Source: Hongsoonwoonella zoysiae (GTDB lineage: Bacteria > Pseudomonadota > Alphaproteobacteria > Rhizobiales > Stappiaceae). Taken from it: a stretch of DNA of 64,000 bases. The notes below the pieces were generated by a model. The model had not been told where the DNA came from and did not search any database. It saw only the letters and a list, made by a program, of their open reading frames with translations. Below are positions 1 to 10,145 of the stretch, one piece after another. The DNA lies in assembly GCF_013266695.1 (NCBI RefSeq), contig NZ_JABRXF010000001.1, positions 1,057,236-1,121,235 of the forward strand, written 5' to 3'. The translations under genes and the position numbers were made by a program. Position 1 is the stretch's first letter, and the number at the start of each line of letters is the position of its first letter.

Positions 1-47
1 TTAATTGAAAGTAGCCCCGTCCGCACGGCGGAGGCGTATCTCCGGAG

Positions 48-863
48 TCACTTGCAGGGTTTCAGCTTGATACCTTCCGGAACACGTGTCCTGCTGTTCC
101 CGCACGCGTTGATGATGCGGCGTGGATCAAGGCCGCGCACGTCGGTAAGGTTGGCGCCTGCAAGCTTGGTATGTCGTAAAAGCGCGCCTTCCAGATTGGC
201 CCCGGTGAGATCCGCTTCGGAAAGATCGGCGCTCGTCATGCGCGCCCCGGAAAGATCCGCTCCGCGAAAAATCGCCCCAATAGCCACGGCGCGGTCGAAA
301 TCCGCATAGGGAAGGCGGGCATCGGTAAAATCCGCTCGCTCGAGGTTTGCCCGTTCGAAGTCGGCGGTGTCCATTTTCGCATCTCGGAACATCGCGCCCG
401 CGGCGCTTGCGCGAATAAGGTTTGCGGCGCGTAGGTCCGCCCCGGTGAAATCGACTCCCGTCGCATTGACTTCCGCCATATCCGCATCCCGCAGATCGGT
501 CTCAACCAGGATCGATTTTGCGATATTCGCTTTTTCCAGGTCGATTCCGCGCATCTTGGCATAGGTGAAGTCGCTGCCGGACAGATTGGCCCGCTCAAGT
601 TCCGCCCTGCGAAGGTCCGCTTCCCTGAGATCGGAGTTCGTCAGTATCGCACCTTTCAGGTCGGCCTCGCGCAAATTGGCTTTGTTCAGATTGCCTTCAT
701 CGGTATCGAGCGCACGCAGCTCCGCAAGCTTTAGATCGCACCCGGGGCAGGATCCGCTTGCCAGAAGCTTGTCGACCGATATCTGGTCGGCCTGAGCGGG
801 CAGGGCCGTTGCTGCGGCCAGGGTGAATGCGGCGGCGAGAGTGGCAAGGCGAGCGGCGATCAT
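48..863 (-). CDS. Exported pentapeptide-repeat protein
   Basis: The 271-aa product starts with a signal peptide (residues 1-25; hydrophobic Ala/Leu core, cleavage probably after AQA). From about residue 55 to 245 the chain is almost entirely A(D/N)Lxx-type pentapeptides such as ADLSEADLTGANL, which in this family fold into a right-handed quadrilateral beta-helix. Before the repeats lies a CPGC pair (Cys39, Cys42), and two more cysteines follow them near the C-terminus, so disulfides in the periplasm are plausible. The biochemical role is unknown; pentapeptide proteins are often scaffolds or DNA mimics, but a secreted one is unlikely to bind DNA. It stands alone, divergent from the L,D-transpeptidase gene. 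Confidence 0.85.
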   Translation of the reverse strand: MIAARLATLAAAFTLAAATALPAQADQISVDKLLASGSCPGCDLKLAELRALDTDEGNLNKANLREADLKGAILTNSDLREADLRRAELERANLSGSDFTYAKMRGIDLEKANIAKSILVETDLRDADMAEVNATGVDFTGADLRAANLIRASAAGAMFRDAKMDTADFERANLERADFTDARLPYADFDRAVAIGAIFRGADLSGARMTSADLSEADLTGANLEGALLRHTKLAGANLTDVRGLDPRRIINACGNSRTRVPEGIKLKPCK

Positions 864-1105
864 TTGTTCCGTCCCGGACAGACATCTTCTTTTCAGATTT
901 AGGGTATTCGCCCCTTGCAGGGAAGGTGGAGCGGTATGGATGCTGCATGAAAGTGACCATGGTGCTTGACGGGTGATCGAGTTTCGCGGCCGAGGCGATG
1001 AAATAATATGCTACCCTGACGTAATAATATTGTGCGCCGCGGGTGGTGCGTTACGAGATCAGGTCCCGGCCCGAAGGCACGTAGTCGGTTGTGGAGGAAG
1101 AGGTC

Positions 1106-1546
1106 ATGCGTAACTTTCACAAGGTGGTGGCATGCGTTTTCGTCTCCGCCATTCTCGTGGCTTATCCGATATCATCCGTCGAGGCGGCAAGCATCGTTGC
1201 CCGGATAGACCTCTCCGAGCAGCGGATGCGCGTCTACATAAACGGCTTTCCACGCCACAGTTGGCCCGTTTCCACCGCAAGGCGGGGGTATCGCACTCCG
1301 GTCGGCAGTTTCCGCCCGGGCCGGATGCACAGGCGCTATTTCTCGCGAAAATACGACGGCGCGCCTATGCCGTGGTCGGTGTTTTTCTATCATGGCTATG
1401 CCATTCACGGCACGGATCAGATCAGGCACCTGGGCCGGCCCGTGTCGCATGGGTGCGTTCGTCTGCATCCGGACAACGCACGGCGGCTTTTCACGCTGAT
1501 CAAGCAGAACGGAAAGAAGAATGCGCGAATCATCGTAACGCGCTAA
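1106..1546 (+). CDS. Small secreted L,D-transpeptidase (YkuD)
   Basis: 146 aa. I chose ATG 1106 because GGAGGAAGAGG lies just upstream; a GTG at 1091 is in frame but precedes that ribosome site. An N-terminal hydrophobic segment (about residues 6-28, ending VEA) is a signal peptide. The rest is a minimal YkuD domain with the conserved His of HGTDQ (near residue 101) and the catalytic SHGCVRL motif (near residue 115). Such enzymes make 3-3 cross-links in peptidoglycan or attach proteins to it, which matters in polar-growing Hyphomicrobiales. No binding domain accompanies it. It is one of three YkuD proteins in this window. Confidence 0.88.
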   Translation: MRNFHKVVACVFVSAILVAYPISSVEAASIVARIDLSEQRMRVYINGFPRHSWPVSTARRGYRTPVGSFRPGRMHRRYFSRKYDGAPMPWSVFFYHGYAIHGTDQIRHLGRPVSHGCVRLHPDNARRLFTLIKQNGKKNARIIVTR

Positions 1547-2007
1547 GATTTTGTTTACGAACCGGCGCTTCCGCTCTTCGCTGTCGCGAATGTCCTGAGG
1601 TAGGGTCCGTTCGAATCCGGCATTTCCCTTCGCACTGGAGCGGAATGCCATGAGTGGCGGAACGAAGAAGGCGGCGGGGTCGCATTGCCGTCCTTCTTCG
1701 TTCGCCAGTCGCTGACGACGCACAACCTGACGATCAGCGTGCCAATGATGGAGCAAAACTCTTGCCAAATCGTTGGTGCGCTGATCGGTCTACATGCGGT
1801 GTGAACCTCGATAAAAACCCCAATATCTGGCGGTTGTTAAGGATTGTGTAGTCTTCTCCGCGATGCAAGCTGCAATGCAGGACGCGAGTGGGGGTAAATA
1901 TCGGTTAACGCGTTAATTTTCTTAAGAAGTTTCGTTCGATTTCCAAAAGCGGCAACATCGGAATAGGGGCGTGGCCGGAGAGCGGTGTATGACTTCCCCG
2001 GATGAGG
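1547..2007. other. Intergenic region with a long hairpin and a TTAA palindrome
   Basis: No convincing gene is seen in these 461 bp between the small L,D-transpeptidase and the patatin gene. The region holds an imperfect hairpin at 1655-1707, whose core is a perfect 12-bp inverted repeat (GAACGAAGAAGG at 1660-1671 and its complement at 1692-1703). It also holds a TTAACGCGTTAA palindrome at 1905-1916, followed by another TTAA at 1922. Short open frames here have no family-like composition. Confidence 0.5.
1655..1707. repeat. Imperfect inverted repeat (hairpin)
   Basis: Arms 1660-1671 and 1692-1703 are exact 12-bp complements. Pairing continues outward (TGGCG against CGCCA, one bulged G) and inward (GGC against GCC). 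There is no T-run after it on either strand, so it is not a classical intrinsic terminator. It could be an RNA structure or a palindromic repeat unit. Confidence 0.6.
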
Positions 2008-3036
2008 TCATCCGAATTCCTCCCTGAGATTGATGGTCGAACGCTCGCCGATCGCCTCGAAGTTTTCGCGCGCCCATTCTTGCGCGGTGGCGCGTCCGAT
2101 ATCGCGAAGTTCGGTCAGAAAGGCCCATTCGGCATTGAGTTTCGAAGAGGACTGCAAGGGTTTCAGCTCTTCCGCCGTGATGCGGTGAACATGCACCTTC
2201 ATGTATGTGTTGCTGTCCAGCTTGCCTTCCTCGATAAGCCGGGTGACGAAGTCGATCGCGCGCATTTCCCTCATGAGGGTGGAATTGAATGTGATCTCGT
2301 TCAGCCGGTTCAGGATCTCGCGTGCAGAGCGCGGCGTTTGCCGCCGCTCCAGCGGATTGATCTGGATGAGAACGACATCAGGCGTTCTGGTGCCGTAAAA
2401 CAGGGGATAGAGCGGCGGATTGCCCATGTATCCGCCGTCCCAATAGGGCTCACCGTCGATTTCCACCGCCTGGAAAAGATGCGGCAGGCAGGCGGAGGCC
2501 ATGACGGCATCCAGCGTGACTTCCTTTTCCGAAAAAACGCGGATTTTGCCGGTGTGGACATTCGTGGCGGCGATGAAGAGCTTGATCTGCCTGCAGTGGT
2601 GGACGGCATCGAAGTCGACGGCGCCCGCCACGATGTCGCGAAGCGGATTGAAGTTGAGCGGGTTGAACTCATACGGCGAGGAGAACCGCGAGACGAGGTC
2701 GAAGGCCAGGTAACTGGGCGAAAAATCAAGGCTCCATTGCCCAAGCGCATAGTCAACCGGAGTGCGTTTGATCGGGCTCAGAAAAGCGCCGTAGCTCACC
2801 TCCCGCCAGAAATCCTCCAGCGCCTCGCGGGCTCCTTGCGCTCCGCCTTTCTGGTATCCGGAGGCAAGCACGACGGCATTCATCGCGCCCGCCGACGTGC
2901 CGGTGATGGCGTCGATCTCGAAATCCTCGGTCTCAAGCAGCCAGTCGAGCACGCCCCATGTGTAAGCGCCATGCGCACCGCCGCCCTGCAGCGCCAGGTT
3001 GATTCTTTTCGGCGCGCTCTTTTCCTTCTTTGCCAC
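2008..3036 (-). CDS. Patatin-like phospholipase (probable DUF3734 type)
   Basis: 342 aa from GTG 3036, with GAGGA about 8 nt upstream. The frame stays open further upstream, but that would overlap the dehydrogenase gene by over 600 nt. The patatin core is complete: glycine-rich oxyanion loop GGGAHGAY (residues 18-25), nucleophile elbow GTSAG (Ser48) and catalytic Asp200 in DGGYMG. There is no signal peptide or membrane segment, so a cytosolic lipid acyl hydrolase is predicted. The C-terminal third matches my memory of the DUF3734 extension common in alphaproteobacterial patatins found beside bdhA; that family assignment is inference. It lies about 60 bp downstream of the 3-hydroxybutyrate dehydrogenase gene on the same strand, suggesting joint expression and a link to lipid or polyhydroxybutyrate metabolism. 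Confidence 0.85.
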   Translation of the reverse strand: MAKKEKSAPKRINLALQGGGAHGAYTWGVLDWLLETEDFEIDAITGTSAGAMNAVVLASGYQKGGAQGAREALEDFWREVSYGAFLSPIKRTPVDYALGQWSLDFSPSYLAFDLVSRFSSPYEFNPLNFNPLRDIVAGAVDFDAVHHCRQIKLFIAATNVHTGKIRVFSEKEVTLDAVMASACLPHLFQAVEIDGEPYWDGGYMGNPPLYPLFYGTRTPDVVLIQINPLERRQTPRSAREILNRLNEITFNSTLMREMRAIDFVTRLIEEGKLDSNTYMKVHVHRITAEELKPLQSSSKLNAEWAFLTELRDIGRATAQEWARENFEAIGERSTINLREEFG

Positions 3037-3098
3037 GGTCGATGTCCTCACATGGCTGCGGCGCGACGCGGATAGCGCACGCTGCACCGCTAGCGCGC

Positions 3099-3881
3099 TT
3101 ACTGGGCCGTCCAGCCTCCGTCCATCTGCAGCATCGTGCCGGTGATGGAGCTTGCTGCATTCGAGCACAGGAAGATCGCCATTGCCGCGACCTGGTCCAC
3201 GGTCACGAACTCCTTGGTCGGCTGCGCGGCCAGCAGGACGTCGCGTTTCACCTGCTCCTCGGTCATGTTGCGCGCCTTCATCGTATCGGGAATTTGCGCT
3301 TCCACCAGCGGCGTCCAGACATAGCCCGGGCAGATTGCGTTGACAGTGATCTTCTGCTGGGCAACCTCGAGGGCCACGGTCTTCGTAAGGCCCGCAATGC
3401 CGTGCTTCGCCGCCACATAGGCCGATTTGAATGGCGATGCGACAAGGGCATGCGCCGAGGCCGTGTTTATGATCCGGCCCCAGCCCTTGCGTTTCATGCC
3501 GGGAAGGGCGGCGCGGATCGTGTGGAAGGAGGAAGACAGGTTGATGGCGATGATCTGATCCCACTTTTCGACCGGGAATTCGTCGATCGGGGAAACGTGC
3601 TGGATGCCGGCGTTGTTCACGAGAACATCCACCGCGCCGAATTCCTTTTCCGCATCGGCAATCATTGCCGAGATTTCGTCCGGCTTCGTCATGTCGGCGC
3701 CGGAATAGACGCATTTCACGCCGAATTCGCGCTCGATGCCGGATCTTTCCTTTTCGATGGCGCCCGCGTCTCCAAAGCCGTTGATCACGATATTGGCGCC
3801 TTCCCTGGCCATCGCCTTGGCGATTGCAAGTCCGATACCGGATGTGGAGCCGGTTACGACGGCGGTTTTATTGGCAAGCAT
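3099..3881 (-). CDS. bdhA: 3-hydroxybutyrate dehydrogenase (SDR)
   Basis: 260 aa, classical short-chain dehydrogenase. The Rossmann motif TGSTSGIG is at residues 10-17, NNAG at 89-92, the catalytic Ser near 142, and YVAAK gives Tyr155 and Lys159. The NAICPGYVWTPLVEAQI segment and the C-terminal MDGGW ending are typical of D-3-hydroxybutyrate dehydrogenase. It interconverts 3-hydroxybutyrate and acetoacetate with NAD in the cytosol, the step that returns polyhydroxybutyrate monomers to acetyl-CoA. ATG 3881 is chosen because the motif must start within about 10 residues and GGGAGA lies upstream. It is first in a likely two-gene unit with the patatin gene. Confidence 0.92.
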   Translation of the reverse strand: MLANKTAVVTGSTSGIGLAIAKAMAREGANIVINGFGDAGAIEKERSGIEREFGVKCVYSGADMTKPDEISAMIADAEKEFGAVDVLVNNAGIQHVSPIDEFPVEKWDQIIAINLSSSFHTIRAALPGMKRKGWGRIINTASAHALVASPFKSAYVAAKHGIAGLTKTVALEVAQQKITVNAICPGYVWTPLVEAQIPDTMKARNMTEEQVKRDVLLAAQPTKEFVTVDQVAAMAIFLCSNAASSITGTMLQMDGGWTAQ

Positions 3882-4044
3882 GCGGTGTCTCCCGTTTTCG
3901 TGCGTCGCCGGCTGCCGGATTTGGCCAGCGTGTCGTGTTCGCCTGCCCGCATATGAGCGCAACTCGCGTTGCACCGCAATATAGGGCGAAAGGCGAAGGG
4001 AAAACGGTACGCCCGGCATCGCGGTTCGCGGTTGCGGCTTAACC

Positions 4045-4830
4045 TCAGTCGCGCGCCAACCGCTCGAGCATGATCTTGTAGCCGCCGGTCAGAATGCCGA
4101 TCGTCAGGGCAAGCGAGAGGATCTGCAGCGCCACCCACAGTATCCCGGATTTCAGGACGAAGTAGACGCCGAGAAACCATTGAAAGGATACAAGGTTCAA
4201 GAGCGTGTCGATTAATTCCCGGGCCAGGCCGATGACGATGGAAATGCCGAGCAGTGCGAACAGCATCGGATAGCCGAGGCTTTTGCTCATGCGCCATGCT
4301 TCGCCCAGGCCGAGCGGCCTGTCGACCGCGCCTGCGGGCAAGATCAGCGAAAGACGCAAGACGGCAGGAACAATCAGGAAGATGACGGCCGCCGCTGTCA
4401 GGATGGCAAGGAAAGACATCGGGTCTGAAATCGCGCCCCTGGCGGCGGCGCTGAAGGAATGAACGGTAAAGCCGACCGCGAACATCAATGCAAAGGAAAT
4501 GACTCCGACCAGGACGGTTCGGCCCAGATAAGCCCATTCGCGCGCGCCGATCTTGAGGTGGGTGATGCCTGGCGTTTCATCCAGAAGAAGACAACGGTGC
4601 CAGCTGACGGCGATGGAAGCGTTCGCGACAAGGCCGAACAGGATGACGACGATCAATGCGGCACTTGTCAGTTCCGGGTCGCCTTTCGATCCGATGAAGG
4701 CCATGACGGCACTCATAAGCGCGATCAGGATCAGAAACCAGGCCCAGCAAAGGCGCACGAACACGTCGAAATTGTAATAGAGCGCCTTGAAGGTTCCCTG
4801 GAGCAACCGGAATGTCGTACGCATGGACAA
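4045..4830 (-). CDS. Polytopic membrane protein, paralogue A
   Basis: 261 aa with about six hydrophobic segments (around residues 28-50, 60-78, 103-125, 140-165, 185-210 and 225-250). No enzyme motif is recognised. The block LSLILPAGAVDRPLGLGEAW after the fourth segment is repeated almost exactly in the next gene upstream, so the two are diverged duplicates. The pattern resembles the broad YciC/glycerophosphoryl-diester-phosphodiesterase membrane-domain group, but I cannot place it firmly. ATG 4824 is an equally possible start. The 82-bp gap to the paralogue suggests one transcript. Confidence 0.75.
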   Translation of the reverse strand: MSMRTTFRLLQGTFKALYYNFDVFVRLCWAWFLILIALMSAVMAFIGSKGDPELTSAALIVVILFGLVANASIAVSWHRCLLLDETPGITHLKIGAREWAYLGRTVLVGVISFALMFAVGFTVHSFSAAARGAISDPMSFLAILTAAAVIFLIVPAVLRLSLILPAGAVDRPLGLGEAWRMSKSLGYPMLFALLGISIVIGLARELIDTLLNLVSFQWFLGVYFVLKSGILWVALQILSLALTIGILTGGYKIMLERLARD

Positions 4831-4912
4831 ATCCTTAAAAAATCGATGATTTTGCGCTATGGTTGCGTAAAGGCGGCATCGTTATCGTAGCGTCAACAAA
4901 TTGTTTCGAATC

Positions 4913-5572
4913 CTATCCGCGGTCGCGGCTCATGTGGTGGGCGGTTGCTATGGTCCTCAGGGCCTGGGACCGTTTCACGTCATCCGCCGAAAACCCCACC
5001 TCCTCGGCGAAGCGTTCGCGGACCAATGCGTATATTGTTGCATGCAGACTTGCGAATATCCAAGTGACGATCGCCATGGTCCCCATCGGGAAAAGGGCGG
5101 AGCGCAATTGGGCGGCCATTCCGCCTTGCGGGATGAAGGCGTCGGCAATGAAAAGCAGAAGCGCCCAGGCTCCCGTGGCAAGTCCGCACGCCAGGATCGC
5201 AACCGTCCCGGCAAGAACGAGGGCCAAGCCGAGCCCGCGGGTCGCACGCCAGGATTCTCCCAGGCTCAGATCGTCGTCGACGGCTGCCGCCGGCAGGATC
5301 AGCGATAACTTCAGCACCATCATGAGCGCCAGGAACGGGGTGGCGACAACCGCGAGCAGGCGTAGCGCCCTTGCCTTTTCGATGTCGTCGGCGCCTTCGA
5401 AAGGCTCGGTCATATAGGAGCCGGTGGTAAATCCGCCGTCGGGGGCAAGCGCCATGCTGATTGCGAGATTGACTGCGACCAGCAGCAGCATATACCCCCA
5501 GCCTGCGGCAAACAGCGTGCCGAAGCGGTTGAGTGCGAGTTGCGCGGTCCGGCTCAGGACGGCAATGATCAT
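4913..5572 (-). CDS. Polytopic membrane protein, paralogue B
   Basis: 219 aa, four to five hydrophobic segments, no signal peptide and no catalytic motif. Its LSLILPAAAVDDDLSLGESW block (about residues 90-110) aligns with the same block of the downstream gene, including the spacing to the following membrane helix, showing tandem duplication. It is first of the pair on the minus strand and divergent from ispG. Function unknown; a membrane-organising or transport-accessory role is only a guess. Confidence 0.72.
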   Translation of the reverse strand: MIIAVLSRTAQLALNRFGTLFAAGWGYMLLLVAVNLAISMALAPDGGFTTGSYMTEPFEGADDIEKARALRLLAVVATPFLALMMVLKLSLILPAAAVDDDLSLGESWRATRGLGLALVLAGTVAILACGLATGAWALLLFIADAFIPQGGMAAQLRSALFPMGTMAIVTWIFASLHATIYALVRERFAEEVGFSADDVKRSQALRTIATAHHMSRDRG

Positions 5573-5718
5573 TGCGGCTTTCGGCCTCGCAGGTCAGCTT
5601 CCTTGGCGTTTCGTGCAAGTTGCGGCATCCATCGCCTCTTGCCTACCGTCCTGCCGGGCATTAGGTCATGTACTCATAAAACGTGCGGCGGAAGTCCGCA
5701 AATGTTTGGGCTATCCTC

Positions 5719-6995
<1,277 letters not shown>

Positions 6996-6999
<4 letters not shown>

Positions 7000-7889
7000 T
7001 CGGCTCGCCCATGTCGCCGCAGCATCCTTCGCCGCTTCCCACCGTTCTTGTCGTCACGTCGCAGGTCGTCAGTGGCGCCGTCGGCGGGCGCGGAGCCGTC
7101 TTCGTTCTCGAGCGGCTCGGCTTTCCCGTCTGGTTCGTCCCGACGGTCCTGTTGCCATGGCACCCGGGTCATGGCCGGGGAACGCGCATTGTCCCGGCCA
7201 GCGAGAGTTTTTCAGGACTTGTCGATGATCTTGCCGGGTCTGGAAGCCTGAGCGGTATCGGCGCGGTCATCACCGGGTATTTGGGTGACGCCGGGCAGGC
7301 AGCGCAGGTCGGCCGGCTGGTGGATGCTGTCAAGGCGGCCAATCCCAAAGCCTGGCATGTCTGCGATCCCGTGGTCGGCGATGCGGCCGGGCTTTATGTC
7401 CCCGAAGCGACGGCAGACGCTATCCGAGATGAGCTTGTCGCCCGCGCCGATATCGCGACGCCCAATCGCTTCGAGCTTGCCTGGCTTGCCGGGTGCGAAA
7501 TCGAAACGGAAGCCGATGCGATCGCGGCGGCGCGCATGCTCGGGCCGGAACGCGTGGTGGTGACGTCGTCGCCGGCTCTCAGGCGCAACTCCGCCTGCAA
7601 TCTGCTGGTCGGGCCGAATGGCGTTCTGGCCGCCGAACACGGCCTTGTCCCTGATGCGCCGCATGGAACGGGCGATGTATTTTCCGCCCTGTTCACGGCC
7701 CGCCTTCTGGAGAAGCATGGTGAAGAAGGCGCGTTGAAGCGCGCGGCCGCCTCCACATTCGAGCTTGTGGCCCGTAGTGTGAAGCAGGGCTCCAGCGAGC
7801 TTCTGTTATATTCGGAGCAGGGCTCTATCCTTGGGCCGATGGCGCTTGTTTCTTCGCGGCGGGTGCTTGAGCGCCCTCGCACGGCGTGA
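6996..7889 (+). CDS. Pyridoxal kinase (PdxY/PdxK type, ribokinase superfamily)
   Basis: 297 aa from the GTG at 6996, which overlaps the ispG stop codon; ATG 7011 (292 aa) is the alternative. Family features include [24 protein letters not shown] near the N-terminus, WHPGHG in the lid region, CDPVVGD in the middle, and the C-terminal [17 protein letters not shown] block, whose GTGD holds the catalytic Asp and anion hole. It phosphorylates pyridoxal to pyridoxal 5'-phosphate in the B6 salvage pathway. Co-transcription with an isoprenoid gene is positional; no functional link is obvious. Confidence 0.88.
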
Positions 7890-8623
7890 GCGCGCCGGAA
7901 AAAGCGCTGGTTGCAGGGGTTGATGGCGCGCGCTCCGGCTGGATCGCCGTATTACGCGATCTTGCTGTGCCCGGGCGTGCCGAGGTCAGAACCGTCTCTC
8001 ATTTTTGCGAGATTCTGGCGTTTCGACATGCGCCCTCGGTTGTGGCCGTCGACATACCGATCGGCCTGCCAGATCGAGCTGGCATCGGCGGGCGCGGACC
8101 GGAGCGGACGGTTCGCCCGTTACTGGGTGAGCGGCAGTCGTCCGTATTCTCCATTCCCTCAAGAGCGGCAGTTTATTGCGATGATTATGGAAATGCCTGC
8201 CGTATAGCGCTGGAGACCTCCGATCCCCCGCGCAAGATATCGAAGCAAGCGTTCAACATTTTTCCGAAAATCCGCGAAATCGACGAACTGATGACGCCCC
8301 ACCTTGAGCACTGTATTTACGAGGTTCATCCGGAAGTGGCTTTCTGGCGGCTGAACGGCGAAAAACCGATGTCCTTGCCGAAAAAGGTGAAAAGCAGTGC
8401 AAACCGGCCCGGCCTTGAGGAAAGGGCGAGGCTTCTTGAAGGCTTCGGCTTTGCGAGGACGTTTCTCGATCAGCAACTGCCGAATGGCGCAGGGCGTGAC
8501 GATTTGCTGGACGCTTGCGTAAATGCGTTGATCGCGGAGCGCATCCTTCACGGTCGGGCGCGCCCGCATCCTGAAAACTTCGAAAGGGACGGGCGCGGCC
8601 TTCGCATGGCGATCTGGGCCTGA
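7886..8623 (+). CDS. DUF429 protein, predicted RNase H-fold nuclease
   Basis: 245 aa; its GTG start overlaps the pyridoxal kinase stop by 4 bp. The N-terminal GVDGARSGWIAVL strand-loop and AVDIPIGLP (about residues 53-61), the IYEVHPEVAFWRLNG block (near 145) and the late GRDDLLDACVNAL segment are diagnostic of the DUF429 / COG4923 family, predicted to be RNase H-like nucleases with acidic residues at these sites. Activity and substrate have not been established to my knowledge. It is last in the ispG operon. Confidence 0.82.
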   Translation: MSAPEKALVAGVDGARSGWIAVLRDLAVPGRAEVRTVSHFCEILAFRHAPSVVAVDIPIGLPDRAGIGGRGPERTVRPLLGERQSSVFSIPSRAAVYCDDYGNACRIALETSDPPRKISKQAFNIFPKIREIDELMTPHLEHCIYEVHPEVAFWRLNGEKPMSLPKKVKSSANRPGLEERARLLEGFGFARTFLDQQLPNGAGRDDLLDACVNALIAERILHGRARPHPENFERDGRGLRMAIWA

Positions 8624-8632
8624 AAGTGCCGC

Positions 8633-9877
8633 CTATTCGGGTTTGGCGGAAGGTGGCGGGGCTTCGCCAAGCGCGGGATCGGGAGCGGTGGCGGCCGTTT
8701 CCTCTTCACCGCCGAAACTGGGGATCCACCGGCTGAAGAAACCGCCCTTGGACGGCTTGTCCTGTGCGGCGAAGGCGGTTGTCGGGATGGGCGTCGCGTT
8801 GACGGCTCCGGCCTCCGTCGCCTGGGGCTTCGTTCCCGCTGTCGCGCTGGCAATCGCGGTGTCGGCCGCTTTTGCGGCATTCGTTGCCGTCGCAACTGCC
8901 GTGTCCGTTGTTTTTGCCGGATTCGCGTCAGGCGTTTCGCTCTCGGCCGCCTCGGCGCCACCGCCGAAGATCGAGGCGATTGCCTCTTTGCGCTTTTCGG
9001 CGCGTTCCCGGCTTGCGACGATCTGCCGGATCTTTTCCTCGTCCCGCTTCTGCTTGGCAAGGACGGCAAGCTCGACGGAATCCGGCACGTCGAATTCCGG
9101 GCATTGGCCCACTGCGTTGAAGGGCACGCCTTCCACCAGCTTCGTGGCATCGAAAACATATTGCTTGTCGCAAACGGCGATCTGCGGCGGGCGTTTTGTG
9201 ACCTCGAAGTGGTCGGAACCGCGCTTCAGCATCTTCCAGAAGTCGTAGTTCTCGTTGTCGACGAAACGCGCCATGTTTTCCGCCGTCATGCGGAAGGGGA
9301 GAGCCTGCACCTGGAAGGAACGCTGGCCGCCACGGAAGGAATCCCGCGCAAGCGCGTAGATGTCCTGGATCTGCGGGTCCGTCATCGCATAGCAGCCGCG
9401 CGACGAGCACGCCCCATGCACCATCAGGTGGCTGCCGGTACGCCCGTGCGCCCGGTCGAAGCTGTTCGGATAGCCCATGTTGAAGGCGAGGTGATAGTTC
9501 GAATTCGGGTTCATCAGGGCCGGCGTGATCTCGTAGAAGCCTTCGGGCGCCTGGCGGTCGCCCTCTTTCTTCTTCGGCCCCAGCTCGCCGGACCAACTGC
9601 AGATTTCGAAGGTATCGAGCAGCTTGAACTTTCCGTCCTTCGCTTCCTTCCAGACCTCCAGTTCCGAATCTTCCTTGTAGATGCGGATCATGATCGGAGA
9701 TTCAGGGGCGAGGTTCAGGCGCTCCATCTTGGCCTTGATCTCGGAACTGACGGGGCGCATGTGCTTGGGCCCGTAGCCCAGCTCGTCGGCCTGGCAGGCG
9801 GCAAGGAAGCCCGCGACAAGCAGGACGCTGGCTGTTTTGAGCCCTTTGGTCCGGAAGCGAGATGCGAGAGCCTTCAT
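8633..9877 (-). CDS. Lipoprotein L,D-transpeptidase (YafK family)
   Basis: 414 aa from ATG 9877. A lipobox VAGFLAAC follows a hydrophobic stretch (Cys near residue 27), so the mature protein is lipid-anchored in the periplasm. The catalytic domain (about residues 55-220) carries the family-typical MVHGACSSRGCYAMTD motif, with the His and the catalytic Cys. From about residue 280 the chain is low-complexity, rich in Ala, Thr and Pro, ending in PPPSAKPE, probably a flexible wall-spanning tail. YafK-type enzymes act on L,D-linked murein or on the link between murein and lipoprotein. Tail-to-tail with the DUF429 gene. Confidence 0.86.
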   Translation of the reverse strand: MKALASRFRTKGLKTASVLLVAGFLAACQADELGYGPKHMRPVSSEIKAKMERLNLAPESPIMIRIYKEDSELEVWKEAKDGKFKLLDTFEICSWSGELGPKKKEGDRQAPEGFYEITPALMNPNSNYHLAFNMGYPNSFDRAHGRTGSHLMVHGACSSRGCYAMTDPQIQDIYALARDSFRGGQRSFQVQALPFRMTAENMARFVDNENYDFWKMLKRGSDHFEVTKRPPQIAVCDKQYVFDATKLVEGVPFNAVGQCPEFDVPDSVELAVLAKQKRDEEKIRQIVASRERAEKRKEAIASIFGGGAEAAESETPDANPAKTTDTAVATATNAAKAADTAIASATAGTKPQATEAGAVNATPIPTTAFAAQDKPSKGGFFSRWIPSFGGEEETAATAPDPALGEAPPPSAKPE

Positions 9878-10145
9878 CGTCGAAGATCCAGCCTGTTGAT
9901 CCGTTTGAGCATTTACCGCGATGCGGGATTGACCACGCACCATATACGTTTGCCCCCGTCTGTCGACGCTATGCGCTTAAGGTTGATCAGACGTTACTGT
10001 GGTTCGGCAAAATCCCGGCACTAAAGTGCCGTAATCGGCTGGTCTTGCGTCAGGAATCCGGCAATTTGGCGGCAAAGGCTCCATGCAGGGAAAATCTCTG
10101 CGCGCCTGTTGCATCTTCGCGACTGTTCCCGGGCGGGGGGCCGGT

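Noticed and set aside
1590-1625. GTTCGAATCC sequence resembling a tRNA T-arm
   Set aside because: The T-stem pairs poorly, and no matching acceptor, D or anticodon arms can be drawn upstream.
1654-1851. 65-codon plus-strand open frame after the small L,D-transpeptidase
   Set aside because: It overlaps the hairpin and has low-complexity Arg-rich sequence; no ribosome site.
1905-1925. TTAA-rich palindrome as a CtrA-binding site
   Set aside because: Spacings between TTAA units are 4 and 5 bp rather than the 7 bp of the CtrA consensus.
3037-3714. Longer start of the patatin protein
   Set aside because: It would run inside the well-supported dehydrogenase gene, and a GTG with a ribosome site exists at 3036.
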